A stretch of 64,000 nt of DNA from Streptomyces sp. NBC_00443 (lineage in GTDB: Bacteria > Actinomycetota > Actinomycetes > Streptomycetales > Streptomycetaceae): contig NZ_CP107917.1 of assembly GCF_036014175.1 (NCBI RefSeq), positions 3,410,001 through 3,474,000 on the forward strand, read 5' to 3'. The notes below the pieces were generated by a model, which had not been told where the DNA came from, ran no database searches, and worked only from the letters and a program-made list of their open reading frames with translations. A program made the position numbers and the translations under genes. Below are positions 34,240 to 42,602 of this stretch, piece after piece (the stretch's first letter is position 1; each line of letters opens with the position of its first letter).

Positions 34240-34596
34240 ATGCGCACTACGCTCCGGTCCGGCCGGCGTCTGCTCATGGCTGCACTGCTCCTCAGTACGG
34301 CCGTCGGCTGCACGGAAATGGGCGGCGCGGAGCCGGGCGGTGCGGCCGAGGCCTCCTGCGCGTACGTGGTGATGTACGCGAACCGCTCCTACCAGGACGT
34401 CGCGAACGCCGACTTCACCGTCGGGAAGAAGCTGGGTACAGCCACGATCCCGGCGTGCGAGGACACCCCGAACGATCCCCCGGACGCCGGCGGCGAGCAG
34501 CGAATCACCGCGTACGCGGTCGAGGGAACGGACCCGGCAGTCGCCATCGCCGTCGGTGATACTCCCGCCGGAGCGATCCTCATGAAGGCCCACTGA
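34240..34596 (+). CDS. Small secreted lipoprotein (DUF6281-like)
   Basis: A 118-residue lipoprotein with leader MRTTLRSGRRLLMAALLLST and lipobox AVGC. The mature domain carries SCAYVVMYANRSYQDVANADF and KLGTATIPAC, which I recall as typical of the DUF6281 family of small streptomycete secreted proteins. Two Cys in the mature part may form a disulfide. GGAAAGGAAG precedes the ATG at 34240. Function unknown. Confidence 0.7.
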   Translation: MRTTLRSGRRLLMAALLLSTAVGCTEMGGAEPGGAAEASCAYVVMYANRSYQDVANADFTVGKKLGTATIPACEDTPNDPPDAGGEQRITAYAVEGTDPAVAIAVGDTPAGAILMKAH

Positions 34597-34619
34597 CCGC
34601 ACACGAAGAACGGGACTGG

Positions 34620-34790
34620 ATGGACCCCCCGGCCCTCCAGCCCCGCTCTCGTCGTGCTCCCCCCGAATCCCCCGTGGGAGCACTCCCCCGTGTTTTCCCC
34701 CGTTGGTCCCCCGTGGGCCCCCCGACCCCGTGGGTCCCCCCACTTCTTACCGTTCCCCCGTTGCATTCCCCCCGGTACGGTCCCCCCGGA
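34620..34790 (-). other. C-tract-rich region 3' of sigQ (G-rich on the sigQ RNA strand)
   Basis: CCCCCGT or CCCCCCG runs recur at least ten times in 170 bp, often as CCCCCGTGGG or CCCCCGTT. On the minus strand these give many G runs of 4-6 separated by short loops, directly after the sigQ stop. Similar CCCCCGTG runs continue in the 5' half of the sigQ frame (35330-35390). There is no normal terminator hairpin here, so the G-rich RNA may serve in its place. Confidence 0.5.
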
Positions 34791-34793
34791 CCT

Positions 34794-35540
34794 TCAGGCG
34801 ACAAGCTCCCCGAAGGCGTCCTCCTCGTCACGGCCGAAGCTGAGGACCTCGTCCTCGCGCAGCCGGCGGAGCGACCGCCAGATGCTGGACTTCACCGTGC
34901 CGACACTGATGTCGAGGATGTCCGCGATCTCCGGGTCGGTGCGGCCCTCGTAGTAGCGAAGGACCAGCATCGTGCGCTGGAGTTCGGGCAGCCGGGCCAG
35001 CGCCTGCCACAGGACCGCGCGCAGTTCGGTGCCGCGCATCGCGTCCGTGTCGCCGGGCGTCTCCGGCAGCTCCTCGGTCGGGTACTCGTTCAGCTTGCGG
35101 CGGCGCCACGCGCTGATGTGCAGGTTCGTCATGGTGCGGCGGAGGTATCCGCCGACCGCGGCCTTGTCACTGATCCGGTCCCACGCCTTGTACGTCGAGA
35201 ACAGCGCGCTCTGGAGCAGGTCCTCGGCCTCGAAGCGGTCACCGGTCAGGTGATAGGCGGTTGCGTACAGGGAGGCGCGGCGCTCCTGGACGTAGGCGGT
35301 GAACTCCGCCTCCGACAGCGAGCGACGACACTCCCCCGAGTCCTCCCTGTACGCGGCTCCCCCGTGCGTTTCCCCCGTGAAACCGTCAACCACCGTCATG
35401 AACGCGGTGTGCTGACGCCCGGTGCCGCGAGCGCACCCCCGCCCGCTCACGGCACCGGACTTCTCGGAACCCCGGCCCCCGTTCACGTCGTGCAGACGCG
35501 TGATCACTGCGCTGGTGCTGGTGCCGTGCAGCGTGTTCAT
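34794..35540 (-). CDS. sigQ: SigE-family ECF RNA polymerase sigma factor SigQ
   Basis: A 248-residue extracytoplasmic-function sigma factor divergent from afsQ1. Sigma region 2 spans about EFTAYVQERRASLYATAYHL to GGYLRRTMTNLHISAWRRRK, and region 4 is LPELQRTMLVLRYYEGRTDPEIADILDISVGTVKSSIWRSLRRL. The N-terminal 75 residues are unusual and poorly conserved in ECF factors. In S. coelicolor sigQ is a direct target of AfsQ1 and affects antibiotic output. A GTCAC-n6-GTCAC box at 35662-35677 matches the AfsQ1 site. The ATG at 35540 follows a G-rich site; in-frame starts further up or down are possible. Confidence 0.88.
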   Translation of the reverse strand: MNTLHGTSTSAVITRLHDVNGGRGSEKSGAVSGRGCARGTGRQHTAFMTVVDGFTGETHGGAAYREDSGECRRSLSEAEFTAYVQERRASLYATAYHLTGDRFEAEDLLQSALFSTYKAWDRISDKAAVGGYLRRTMTNLHISAWRRRKLNEYPTEELPETPGDTDAMRGTELRAVLWQALARLPELQRTMLVLRYYEGRTDPEIADILDISVGTVKSSIWRSLRRLREDEVLSFGRDEEDAFGELVA

Positions 35541-35661
35541 CTCGCGCCCCCCGTCGTGGACTTCCGGTGTTCTGCTTGGTACGGCTTGCTGTGTTGCGTC
35601 CTGCTGTCTTGCCTGTGCCGAGAAGCTTGCCGGGGCACCTTCATGGCCGTGTCCGCCGACT

Positions 35662-35677
35662 GTCACAGACGTGTCAC
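35662..35677. promoter_or_regulatory. AfsQ1 binding box upstream of sigQ
   Basis: GTCAC, 6 nt, GTCAC exactly fits the published AfsQ1 consensus GTnAC-n6-GTnAC. It lies 122 bp upstream of the sigQ start and 130 bp upstream of afsQ1, so it could serve either gene. Confidence 0.75.
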
Positions 35678-35794
35678 AGGGGCCTGTGCCGTAGGTCGCC
35701 CCCAGGCGGGCGACAGCGCGGACACAGTCATGAGCGCTACGTGCCCGTAGCTGTACAGCTCGTACAGGTGTCGAAACACGACCCCCGCATGGGC

Positions 35795-35800
35795 CAGAAT
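35795..35800 (+). promoter_or_regulatory. Predicted -10 box (CAGAAT) of afsQ1, leaderless
   Basis: CAGAAT lies 7 nt before the GTG at 35808, supporting that start over the ATG at 35799. Confidence 0.4.
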
Positions 35801-35807
35801 GAGCCCC

Positions 35808-36485
35808 GTGCCTTCCCTGTTGCTGATCGAGGACGACGACGCCATCCGTACGGCCCTGGAGCTCTCACTGACTCGCCAGGGACACCGTGTGGCCACCGCT
35901 GCCACCGGCGAGGACGGTCTGAAACTGCTGCGTGAGCAGCGGCCGGACCTGATCGTGCTGGACGTGATGCTGCCCGGTATCGACGGTTTCGAGGTGTGCC
36001 GCCGCATCCGGCGCACCGACCAGCTGCCGATCATCCTGCTGACCGCGCGCAACGACGACATCGACATCGTGGTCGGACTGGAGTCCGGCGCGGACGACTA
36101 CATCGTCAAACCCGTGCAGGGGCGGGTCCTGGACGCCCGCATCCGTGCCGTGCTGCGGCGCGGGGAGCGGGAGTCGAACGACGCCGCGACCTACGGCAGC
36201 CTCGTCATCGACCGCGCGGCCATGACCGTCACCAAGAACGGCGAGGACCTCCAGCTCACCCCGACCGAGCTGCGCCTGCTGCTCGAACTGAGCCGCCGGC
36301 CGGGGCAAGCCCTGTCCCGGCAGCAGCTGCTGCGCCTGGTCTGGGAGCACGACTACCTGGGCGACTCCCGCCTCGTGGACGCCTGCGTGCAGCGCCTGCG
36401 CGCCAAGGTCGAGGACGTCCCGTCGTCCCCCACGCTCATCCGTACCGTCCGTGGAGTCGGCTACCGCCTGGACGCGCCTCAGTGA
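35808..36485 (+). CDS. afsQ1: Two-component response regulator AfsQ1
   Basis: A 225-residue OmpR-family regulator. The receiver domain has LLLIEDDDAI and the phosphoacceptor Asp52 in LIVLDVMLPG, with LTAR and VKPVQGRVLDAR completing the pocket. The winged-helix domain runs from about 125 (LQLTPTELRLLLELSRRPGQ) to RTVRGVGYRLD. In S. coelicolor AfsQ1 responds to nitrogen state and controls antibiotic synthesis and sigQ. The start at 35808 gives the known 225-residue length. Its stop overlaps the GTG of afsQ2 by 4 bp, so the two are translationally coupled. Confidence 0.95.
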   Translation: MPSLLLIEDDDAIRTALELSLTRQGHRVATAATGEDGLKLLREQRPDLIVLDVMLPGIDGFEVCRRIRRTDQLPIILLTARNDDIDIVVGLESGADDYIVKPVQGRVLDARIRAVLRRGERESNDAATYGSLVIDRAAMTVTKNGEDLQLTPTELRLLLELSRRPGQALSRQQLLRLVWEHDYLGDSRLVDACVQRLRAKVEDVPSSPTLIRTVRGVGYRLDAPQ

Positions 36486-38068
36486 CAGACGTGCAGGGGG
36501 GATTCCGCGGCTGGGTCGCGGCTCGCAAGGGAGTGTGGTCGAAGCTGCGTTTCACCAGCCTGCGACTGCGACTCGTGGTCGTCTTCGGCCTGGTGGCGCT
36601 CACGGCCGCGGTATCGGCCTCCGGCATCGCCTACTGGCTCAACCGCGAGGCGGTGCTCACCCGCGCCCAGGACGCGGTGCTGCGCGACTTCGAGCAGGAG
36701 ATGCAGAACCGCGCGGGTCTGCTGCCCGAGGAGCCGACGCAGGACGAACTGCAGCACACCGCCGGGCAGATGGCCAACAGCAGCCAGCGCTTCAGCGTGC
36801 TGCTCGTCGCCCAGGACGCCGACGGCAAGCCCATGTACGGCAACTCCGGCGGCCTGGACGGCTTCACGCTCGCGGACGTGCCCCGGTCGCTGCGCACGGC
36901 GGTGAACGAGGAGCAGCAGGTCGACTCCTCCAACAAGGCCGAGTACCACTTGTACTGGCAGCGGATAGTCGCCGACGACACCCCCTACCTGGTCGCCGGC
37001 ACGAAGGTGATCGGCGGCGGCCCGACCGGCTACATGCTCAAGTCCCTGGAGCCGGAGGCCAAGGACCTCAACTCCCTCGCCTGGTCGCTGGGCATCGCCA
37101 CCGGCCTCGCGCTGATCGGCTCCGCGCTGCTCGCGCAGGCCGCCGCGACGACCGTACTGAAGCCGGTCCAACGCCTCGGTGTCGCCGCCCGCCGGCTCGG
37201 CGAGGGCAAGCTGGACACCCGCCTGCGCGTCTCCGGCACGGACGAACTGGCCGATCTGTCCCGGACGTTCAACAAGGCCGCCGAGGCGCTGGAGAAACGG
37301 GTCGCCGACATGGCCGGACGGGACGACGCGTCCCGCCGCTTCGTGGCCGACATGTCCCACGAACTGCGCACCCCCCTCACCGCGATCACCGCCGTGACGG
37401 AGGTGCTGGAGGAGGAGCTGGAGATGGAGACCGGCTCTATGGACCCGATGATCGAACCGGCCGTACGCCTGGTCGTCAGCGAGACCCGCCGCCTGAACGA
37501 CCTCGTCGAGAACCTCATGGAGGTCACCCGCTTCGACGCGGGCACGGCCCGCCTGGTCATCGACGAGGTCGACCTCGCCGACCAGATCACGGCCTGCATC
37601 GACGCCCGCGCCTGGCTGGACGCGGTCGACCTGGACGCCGAGCGCGGCATCATGGCCCGCCTGGACCCGCGTCGCCTGGACGTCATCCTGGCCAACCTCA
37701 TCGGCAACGCGCTCAAGCACGGAGGATCGCCGGTCCGGGTCGCGGTCCGGGAGGCGGACGACTCGATCGTGATCGCCGTACGGGACCACGGCCCCGGCAT
37801 CCCCGAGGACGTCCTCCCGCACGTCTTCGACCGCTTCTACAAGGCCAGCGCCTCCCGCCCCCGCTCCGAGGGCAGCGGCCTCGGCCTGTCCATCGCCCTG
37901 GAGAACGCCCACATCCACGGCGGCGAGATCACCGCCGCCAACTCCCCCGACGGCGGCGCGGTGTTCACCCTGCGCCTCCCCCGGGACGCATCGAAACTGG
38001 CGGAAGAGACAGACGCCAACGGCACCGACGGCAAGGGCTCCGACGGGGCGAAGAAGGGGGACGCCTGA
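36482..38068 (+). CDS. afsQ2: Two-component sensor histidine kinase AfsQ2
   Basis: A 528-residue membrane kinase. Transmembrane segments at about 30-52 and 198-220 flank an extracytoplasmic sensor domain of roughly 145 residues. HAMP follows to about 275, then the dimerisation domain with the phosphorylated His293 in DMSHELRTPLT. The ATP domain has N-box NLIGNALKHGG, DHGPGIP and SGLGLSIA. A charged Asp/Gly/Lys-rich tail ends the protein. GTG overlaps the afsQ1 stop (GTGA), and its own stop overlaps the afsQ3 ATG. Confidence 0.94.
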   Translation: MTDVQGGFRGWVAARKGVWSKLRFTSLRLRLVVVFGLVALTAAVSASGIAYWLNREAVLTRAQDAVLRDFEQEMQNRAGLLPEEPTQDELQHTAGQMANSSQRFSVLLVAQDADGKPMYGNSGGLDGFTLADVPRSLRTAVNEEQQVDSSNKAEYHLYWQRIVADDTPYLVAGTKVIGGGPTGYMLKSLEPEAKDLNSLAWSLGIATGLALIGSALLAQAAATTVLKPVQRLGVAARRLGEGKLDTRLRVSGTDELADLSRTFNKAAEALEKRVADMAGRDDASRRFVADMSHELRTPLTAITAVTEVLEEELEMETGSMDPMIEPAVRLVVSETRRLNDLVENLMEVTRFDAGTARLVIDEVDLADQITACIDARAWLDAVDLDAERGIMARLDPRRLDVILANLIGNALKHGGSPVRVAVREADDSIVIAVRDHGPGIPEDVLPHVFDRFYKASASRPRSEGSGLGLSIALENAHIHGGEITAANSPDGGAVFTLRLPRDASKLAEETDANGTDGKGSDGAKKGDA

Positions 38069-38685
38069 TGAAGGTACGCGGCCCGGCTGGTAGCCTCCTG
38101 GCCCTCTCCGCAGCGACCGCCGCGCTGCTGACCGGGTGCGGCATCCGTTCCACGGAGGTGCCGACCAACTTCGGCCCCGCACCCTCACGCGTGCACTGCT
38201 CGCTCTCCGAACCGAACGTGTCGACGCAGGCCACGCGCGGGCTTCCGGTGCAGGTGTTCCTGCTGTGCGGGTCGCAACTGGTGGCCGTGGACCGAACCGT
38301 ACGGGTGACGGACGGTACGGCGGACTCGGCGCGGCGCGTGCTGGTGGCGCAGGGGCTGCTCGACGAGCTGGAGGCGACACCGTCGGCCGCCGAGAAGGAG
38401 GCCGGCTACACCACCGACGTCCGCGGCGCCATGGCAGTGAGCGGCCCGCGTCCTGGCGACCCCGACGAGACCCTGCGCCTGAGCACACCCCCCAACGACC
38501 TCACCTCGTACGCCCTCGCCCAGATCGTCTGCACGTTCTCGGACTCGACGGCCGCCGAGGGCGACGGCTCGGTGATCCTGGGCGGCCCCGGCGCCGAGCC
38601 CCTGCGCCGCTACGAGTGCACGGACGAGGTCCGCACCCGCCCCGGCAGCAACGAGCCCCAGTCGACGGAGATCACAGACAGCTGA
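38068..38685 (+). CDS. afsQ3: Lipoprotein AfsQ3, partner of AfsQ1/Q2
   Basis: A 205-residue lipoprotein with leader KVRGPAGSLLALSAATAALL and lipobox LTGC. The mature domain has a GerMN-like look (GLPVQVFLLCGSQLVAVDRT and LLDELEATPSAAEKEAG), as in LpqB-type accessory lipoproteins of actinobacterial kinases. It is coupled to afsQ2: the ATG at 38068 overlaps the afsQ2 TGA, with AAGGGGG 8 nt upstream. It probably modulates the AfsQ2 sensor at the outer membrane face. A 54-bp minisatellite follows its stop. Confidence 0.85.
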   Translation: MKVRGPAGSLLALSAATAALLTGCGIRSTEVPTNFGPAPSRVHCSLSEPNVSTQATRGLPVQVFLLCGSQLVAVDRTVRVTDGTADSARRVLVAQGLLDELEATPSAAEKEAGYTTDVRGAMAVSGPRPGDPDETLRLSTPPNDLTSYALAQIVCTFSDSTAAEGDGSVILGGPGAEPLRRYECTDEVRTRPGSNEPQSTEITDS

Positions 38686-38726
38686 CGGCGAAAACACCCC
38701 CACGGCGCACCACCTGCATACAGCGC

Positions 38727-38962
38727 CAAGGGGACGTGCGGGAAGGCGCACCCCCGCGGCGCCGCAGTCGCCCACGGCGCGAAGGGGACCTGCCGGAAGG
38801 CGCACCCCCGCGGCGCCGCAGTCGCCCACGGCGCGAAGGGGACCTGCCGGAAGGCGCACCCCCGCGGCGCCGCAGTCGCCCACGGCGCGAAGGGGACCTG
38901 CCGGAAGGCGCACCCCCGCGGCGCCGCAGTCGCCCACGGCGCGAAGGGGACGTGCCGGGGGG
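38727..38962. repeat. 54-bp tandem repeat, about 4.3 copies
   Basis: AAGGGGACCTGCCGGAAGGC with CGCACCCCCGCGGCGCCGCA recurs with GAAGGGGAC at 38781, 38835, 38889 and 38943 (period exactly 54). The central copies are identical. Because 54 is a multiple of 3, long open frames with 18-residue repeats appear on both strands, but they have no ribosome binding site or homology and are not called. The stretch from 38686 to 39219 contains no supported gene. Confidence 0.88.
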
Positions 38963-39219
38963 GTGTCCGCCCGCAGTGGCCGGCGTCAACACGCGGTTCC
39001 TCCTGGCCTAAGGGGGCCGCCGGTCCGAGGACGGACACCCCCCGGCGCGGCCCCGACCCACCCACCGAACCGCAGGCGCTACGCGCACCCTCACCGCACA
39101 GCCACAGGCCGCCGCAGGCATAGACGCGCGCCCACCGCCGGAGGCCCGTGTGGCGGACGCCTCACCCCCGTAAGCCCTCTCCCGGAACCGATCCTGCCGG
39201 GGGGCGCGTCTAGGGGGGC

Positions 39220-39771
39220 GTGCAGCGTCAAGGCTCCATCGGCGGCAGCGCCGTGATCCGCATCCGTGCGACGGGGGGTGTTCTCCTGGTCGCGCATCTC
39301 GCGTTCGTCGCCTGGCTCACGCTGCGCCCCCTGGACGTCCCCTGGGTGATGCCGCCCAACTTGCGGCCGTTCGCCGGGATCAGAGCCGATCTGGCGCTGG
39401 GCTGGCAGGAGGGCGCCCGGCACATCGCCGAGGGACTCGCCCTGCTCGCACCGCTCGGCGTGCTGATCCCGATGGCACACGGCAGGATCGACGCCTCCCC
39501 ACTGGGCTCCCTGGTCCGGGCGGTCGGCGCCGGCGCCCTGATCTCGCTGGGCATCGAGCTGCTGCAGACCGGCGTACCCGGCCAGATCGTCGACGTCGAC
39601 TCCCTGCTGCTGAACACCATGGGCGCCGCCCTGGCGCACGCGGCGGTCGTACCCGCCGCCCGCGCCTGGCTCCGCCGCAGGTCCGAGCGCGCAGACCGGC
39701 CAACGGTCCCCCAGGAGGAGCTCTCTCAGGGTCGGACCCCGACGATTCCCAGGGTCGGGATAGCTCCATAG
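39220..39771 (+). CDS. VanZ-family membrane protein
   Basis: A 183-residue integral membrane protein with VanZ-family features: N-terminal helix (GGVLLVAHLAFVAWLTLRPL), the conserved NLRPFAGI segment, LALLAPLGVLI, and IELLQTGVPGQIVDVDSLLLNTMGAALA near the C-terminus, the family signature. VanZ relatives affect glycopeptide resistance and sporulation, but most have no known activity. The GTG at 39220 has no good ribosome binding site; TCTAGG 6 nt upstream suggests leaderless expression. A GTG at 39253 is an alternative. Confidence 0.8.
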   Translation: MQRQGSIGGSAVIRIRATGGVLLVAHLAFVAWLTLRPLDVPWVMPPNLRPFAGIRADLALGWQEGARHIAEGLALLAPLGVLIPMAHGRIDASPLGSLVRAVGAGALISLGIELLQTGVPGQIVDVDSLLLNTMGAALAHAAVVPAARAWLRRRSERADRPTVPQEELSQGRTPTIPRVGIAP

Positions 39772-39878
39772 AGTGACGCTTTGCCCGGTTCGTCGCCGTA
39801 GCGTGGATGTCAGATGAGGGAAGCCCTCGGGAGGCCCCACAAGGGGCCTCCGACCGACGCTCGCGAAGGAGCCGCACC

Positions 39879-40088
39879 ATGACCGCGCTCGCCCGACCCA
39901 CCAACGGCCGCATGATCGGCGGAGTGTGCGCCGCGCTGGCACGGCGCTTCGGCACCTCCGCGACGACGATGCGCGTGATCTTCCTGATCTCCTGCCTGCT
40001 CCCCGGCCCGCAGTTCCTGCTCTACATAGTCCTGTGGATCCTGCTCCCCTCGGAGGACAAGGCGAACAAGACGCGCGAAGCCTGGTAA
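39879..40088 (+). CDS. PspC-domain small membrane protein
   Basis: A 69-residue protein with a single PspC domain: RPTNGRMIGGVCAALARRFG then a hydrophobic helix (MRVIFLISCLLPGPQFLLYI) and VLWILLPSED. PspC proteins sense or respond to membrane stress. AAGGAG lies 7 nt before the ATG at 39879. A strong hairpin follows at 40103-40131. Confidence 0.88.
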   Translation: MTALARPTNGRMIGGVCAALARRFGTSATTMRVIFLISCLLPGPQFLLYIVLWILLPSEDKANKTREAW

Positions 40089-40102
40089 CCACAGAAACCA
40101 GA

Positions 40103-40131
40103 TGCGCCCCGCCGATGTCCGGCGGGGCGCA
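40103..40131. terminator. Hairpin terminator between PspC and MFS genes
   Basis: TGCGCCCCGCC and its complement GGCGGGGCGCA with a 7-nt loop, between the two convergent genes. Confidence 0.8.
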
Positions 40132-40158
40132 CCCGTTTCTGCCACAGGAAACGAAACC

Positions 40159-40203
40159 TACGAGCTACGCCCCACAACCCACGAGCTACGCCCCACAACC
40201 CAC
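40159..40203. repeat. Short direct repeat (about 21 bp, two copies)
   Basis: ACGAGCTACGCCCCACAACC occurs twice in a row between the PspC terminator and the MFS stop. Confidence 0.7.
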
Positions 40204-40224
40204 GTCCTGCACCCGGCGCCCACC

Positions 40225-41499
40225 TCAGGCCGCCGTAGCCAGCCGCCGCTGCTCAAGCCGCGCCGCCCGCGTGCCGAACACCGTGATCGTCACGACGCCG
40301 AGCACCGCCAGGAGGCCGACGGCGACCGTGCCGGCCCAGCCGCCCGCGTGGAAGGCCACCGCGCCGACCGTGCTGCCCGCGCTGGAGCCGATGTAGTAGG
40401 CGGACTGGTAGAGGGCCGAGGCCTGGGCGCGGCCGTGGGTGGCCGTCTTGCCGACCGCCGAGGAGGCGGCCGCGTGGCCCGCGAAGAAGCCGCCCGTGAT
40501 GAGGACCAGACCGAGGAGGACCAGCGGGAGCGAGCCCGCCAGGGACAGCAGCAGGCCCGCCGCCGTCGTGGCGCCGGCCGCGTACAGCGCGCCTCGGCGG
40601 CCCAGGCGGCCCACCAGCCGTCCCGCCGTGGACGCGGACACCGTGCCGACCAGGTACACGAGGAAGATCGAGCCGATGATGCCCTGGGGCAGCGAGAACG
40701 GCGCCTCCGTGAGGCGGTAGCCGATGACGGTGTACACGCCGCCGAAGACGGTCATGAACAGGGCGCCGATCGCGTACAGACGGCGCAGCAGCGGGTTGGA
40801 GAGGTGGTCGCGGACCGCGCGGGCGAGGACACGAGGGCGCAGCGAGCCCGGCTTGAAGTGGCGCGGGGCCGGGAGCAGCAGCCGGAAGGCCACCGAGCAC
40901 GCCACCGCGAGCACGCCGATCACGCCGACCGCGATCCGCCAGCCCCACTCCTGTGCGACCCAGCCGGTGATCACACGGCCGCTCATCCCGCCGACGCTGT
41001 TGCCCGCGACGAACAGTCCGATGGCCGTGACCAGAGCCTTCGGCCGGACCTCCTCGGCGAGATACGCCGTCGCCGACGCGGGCAGACCTGCCAGCGCCGC
41101 GCCCTGGACCGCCCGCAGCACGACCAGGGAGGTCAGGTTCGGCGCGAAGGGGACCAGCAGCCCGACCGCCACCGCGACCGCCAGCGACGCCGTCATGACC
41201 GTACGGCGTCCGAACCGCTCCGACAGCGCGCTCATGGGCAGCACGAACAGCGCCAGACCGCCCGTCGCGGCCGCCACCGTCCAGCTCGCCTCGCTCGCCG
41301 CCACCCCGAACTCCCCGGAGATCAGCGGCAGCAGGGCCTGTGTGGAGTAGAGGAGCGCGAAGGTCGCGACACCGGCGAGGAAGAGGGCGAAGCTCATCCG
41401 GCGGTAGCCGGGGCCGCCCGGGGCCATTCGGGAGTCGACGACAGGGACTGCGGGTGCGGCGCCCACGGTGGTGGACGCCCCGGTACTGGCGGGAGACAT
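40225..41499 (-). CDS. MFS transporter
   Basis: A 424-residue major facilitator with about 12 membrane helices. The loop 2-3 motif appears as SALSERFGRRTVM, and the second-half equivalent as GRLVGRLGRRGALY. Overall it resembles the YnfM/drug:H+ antiporter-like group. The ATG at 41499 has TAGCTT 6 nt upstream and no ribosome binding site. It is divergent from a LysR regulator, and the 63-bp gap must hold both promoters, so the LysR protein probably controls it. Confidence 0.88.
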   Translation of the reverse strand: MSPASTGASTTVGAAPAVPVVDSRMAPGGPGYRRMSFALFLAGVATFALLYSTQALLPLISGEFGVAASEASWTVAAATGGLALFVLPMSALSERFGRRTVMTASLAVAVAVGLLVPFAPNLTSLVVLRAVQGAALAGLPASATAYLAEEVRPKALVTAIGLFVAGNSVGGMSGRVITGWVAQEWGWRIAVGVIGVLAVACSVAFRLLLPAPRHFKPGSLRPRVLARAVRDHLSNPLLRRLYAIGALFMTVFGGVYTVIGYRLTEAPFSLPQGIIGSIFLVYLVGTVSASTAGRLVGRLGRRGALYAAGATTAAGLLLSLAGSLPLVLLGLVLITGGFFAGHAAASSAVGKTATHGRAQASALYQSAYYIGSSAGSTVGAVAFHAGGWAGTVAVGLLAVLGVVTITVFGTRAARLEQRRLATAA

Positions 41500-41505
41500 G
41501 CTTCG

Positions 41506-41511
41506 AAGCTA
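41506..41511 (-). promoter_or_regulatory. Predicted -10 box (TAGCTT) of the MFS gene
   Basis: TAGCTT lies 6 nt before the ATG at 41499, pointing to leaderless expression. Confidence 0.4.
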
Positions 41512-41549
41512 CGTACGCCCCCACTCATCCGTCCAATGCATGGATTCGC

Positions 41550-41555
41550 CATAAT
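41550..41555 (+). promoter_or_regulatory. Predicted -10 box (CATAAT) of the LysR gene
   Basis: CATAAT lies 7 nt before the ATG at 41563, pointing to leaderless expression. Confidence 0.45.
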
Positions 41556-41562
41556 CGTTCCC

Positions 41563-42513
41563 ATGGCGCATCAGTACAGTTCACAGCCTCGACTGTCACC
41601 ATCCAGTGACACAGAAGACATGACGATGTTGCTCGCGCCCCGCCTCGCGTACTTCGCCGGCGTGGCCCGCACCGAGCACGTCACCCGGGCCGCCCAGGAG
41701 ATGCAGGTCCCGCAGTCCACGCTCTCGCGTGCCATGGTCCGCCTGGAGCAGGACCTGGGGGTCGACCTGTTCGCCCGCCACGGCCGTACGGTCTCCCTCA
41801 CCCCCGCCGGCCGCACCTTCCTCGCCTCGGCCGAACGCGCCCTCGCCGAGATCCGGCGCGCCGCCGACGAGGTCCGCGCCGACGCCGACCCGGCCACCGG
41901 CAAGGTCGCCTTCGGCTTCTTGCACACCATGGGCGCCGAAACGGTCCCGGGCCTCATCCACGCCTTCCGCGCCGACCACCCCGGCGTCCGCTTCAGCCTG
42001 GTCCAGAACTACGGCGAGGCCATGCTCGAACGACTCCGGGCCGGCGAGCTCGACCTCTGCCTCACGTCCCCCGTCCCGGACGCCCCCGATTTGGTCGCCC
42101 GCCGCGTGGACGAACAGAAACTCCGTCTGGTCGTCCCCGCCGACCACCGCCTGGCCGGCCGCAAGCGCATCCGCCTGGCAGAGGCGGCCGACGAGATCTT
42201 CGTAACCCTGGAGCCGGGCTACGGCCTTCGCCGCATCACCGACGACCTGTGCAAGGAGGCAGGCTTCAGGCCCCGCATCGCCTTCGAGGGCGAGGAGGCG
42301 GAGACGCTGAGGGGCCTGGTGGCAGCGGGCCTCGGAGTCGCACTCCTGCCCCCACCGGCCGTACCGCGCCCGGGAGTCGCAGAACTGACGGTCACAGCCC
42401 CACGCGCGGCCCGAGAAATCGGCGTCGCCTGGATGGCCGACCACCCGGACACACCCCCGGTGGCCGCCTTCAAGAAGTTCCTGCTCTCAAGGAGGGGCAA
42501 CCTGCTGCCCTGA
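41563..42513 (+). CDS. LysR-family transcriptional regulator
   Basis: A 316-residue regulator. The N-terminal helix-turn-helix (LAPRLAYFAGVARTEHVTRA, AQEMQVPQSTLSRAMVRLEQ) and DLFARHGRTVSLTPAGRTFL are typical LysR. A type 2 periplasmic-binding effector domain follows (GKVAFGFLHTMGAETVPGL through FVTLEPGYGLRR). It is divergent from the MFS transporter and most likely regulates it in response to a transported compound. A dispersed GC-rich hairpin element begins right at its stop codon. Confidence 0.9.
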   Translation: MAHQYSSQPRLSPSSDTEDMTMLLAPRLAYFAGVARTEHVTRAAQEMQVPQSTLSRAMVRLEQDLGVDLFARHGRTVSLTPAGRTFLASAERALAEIRRAADEVRADADPATGKVAFGFLHTMGAETVPGLIHAFRADHPGVRFSLVQNYGEAMLERLRAGELDLCLTSPVPDAPDLVARRVDEQKLRLVVPADHRLAGRKRIRLAEAADEIFVTLEPGYGLRRITDDLCKEAGFRPRIAFEGEEAETLRGLVAAGLGVALLPPPAVPRPGVAELTVTAPRAAREIGVAWMADHPDTPPVAAFKKFLLSRRGNLLP

Positions 42514-42540
42514 AGGGGCGCGGGGAACTGCGCGAGCAAC
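42513..42540 (+). repeat. Dispersed GCGCGGGGAACTGCGCG element
   Basis: AAGGGGCGCGGGGAACTGCG then CGAGCAACC begins directly at the LysR stop. Next to it is a (CACCCG) simple repeat of about five units (42559-42585). Confidence 0.65.
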
Positions 42541-42602
42541 CACGAACCACCCGCACCCGCACCCGCACCCGCACCCGCCACGAGACGGGACCCCCAACGA
42601 CG

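Noticed and set aside
38727..38962. Possible CRISPR array
   Set aside because: The repeats are directly tandem with no unique spacers, and no cas genes occur in the window.
38136..39011. Frames encoding perfect 18-residue repeats
   Set aside because: They arise because the 54-bp minisatellite period is a multiple of three. No ribosome binding site or homology, and frames are open on both strands.
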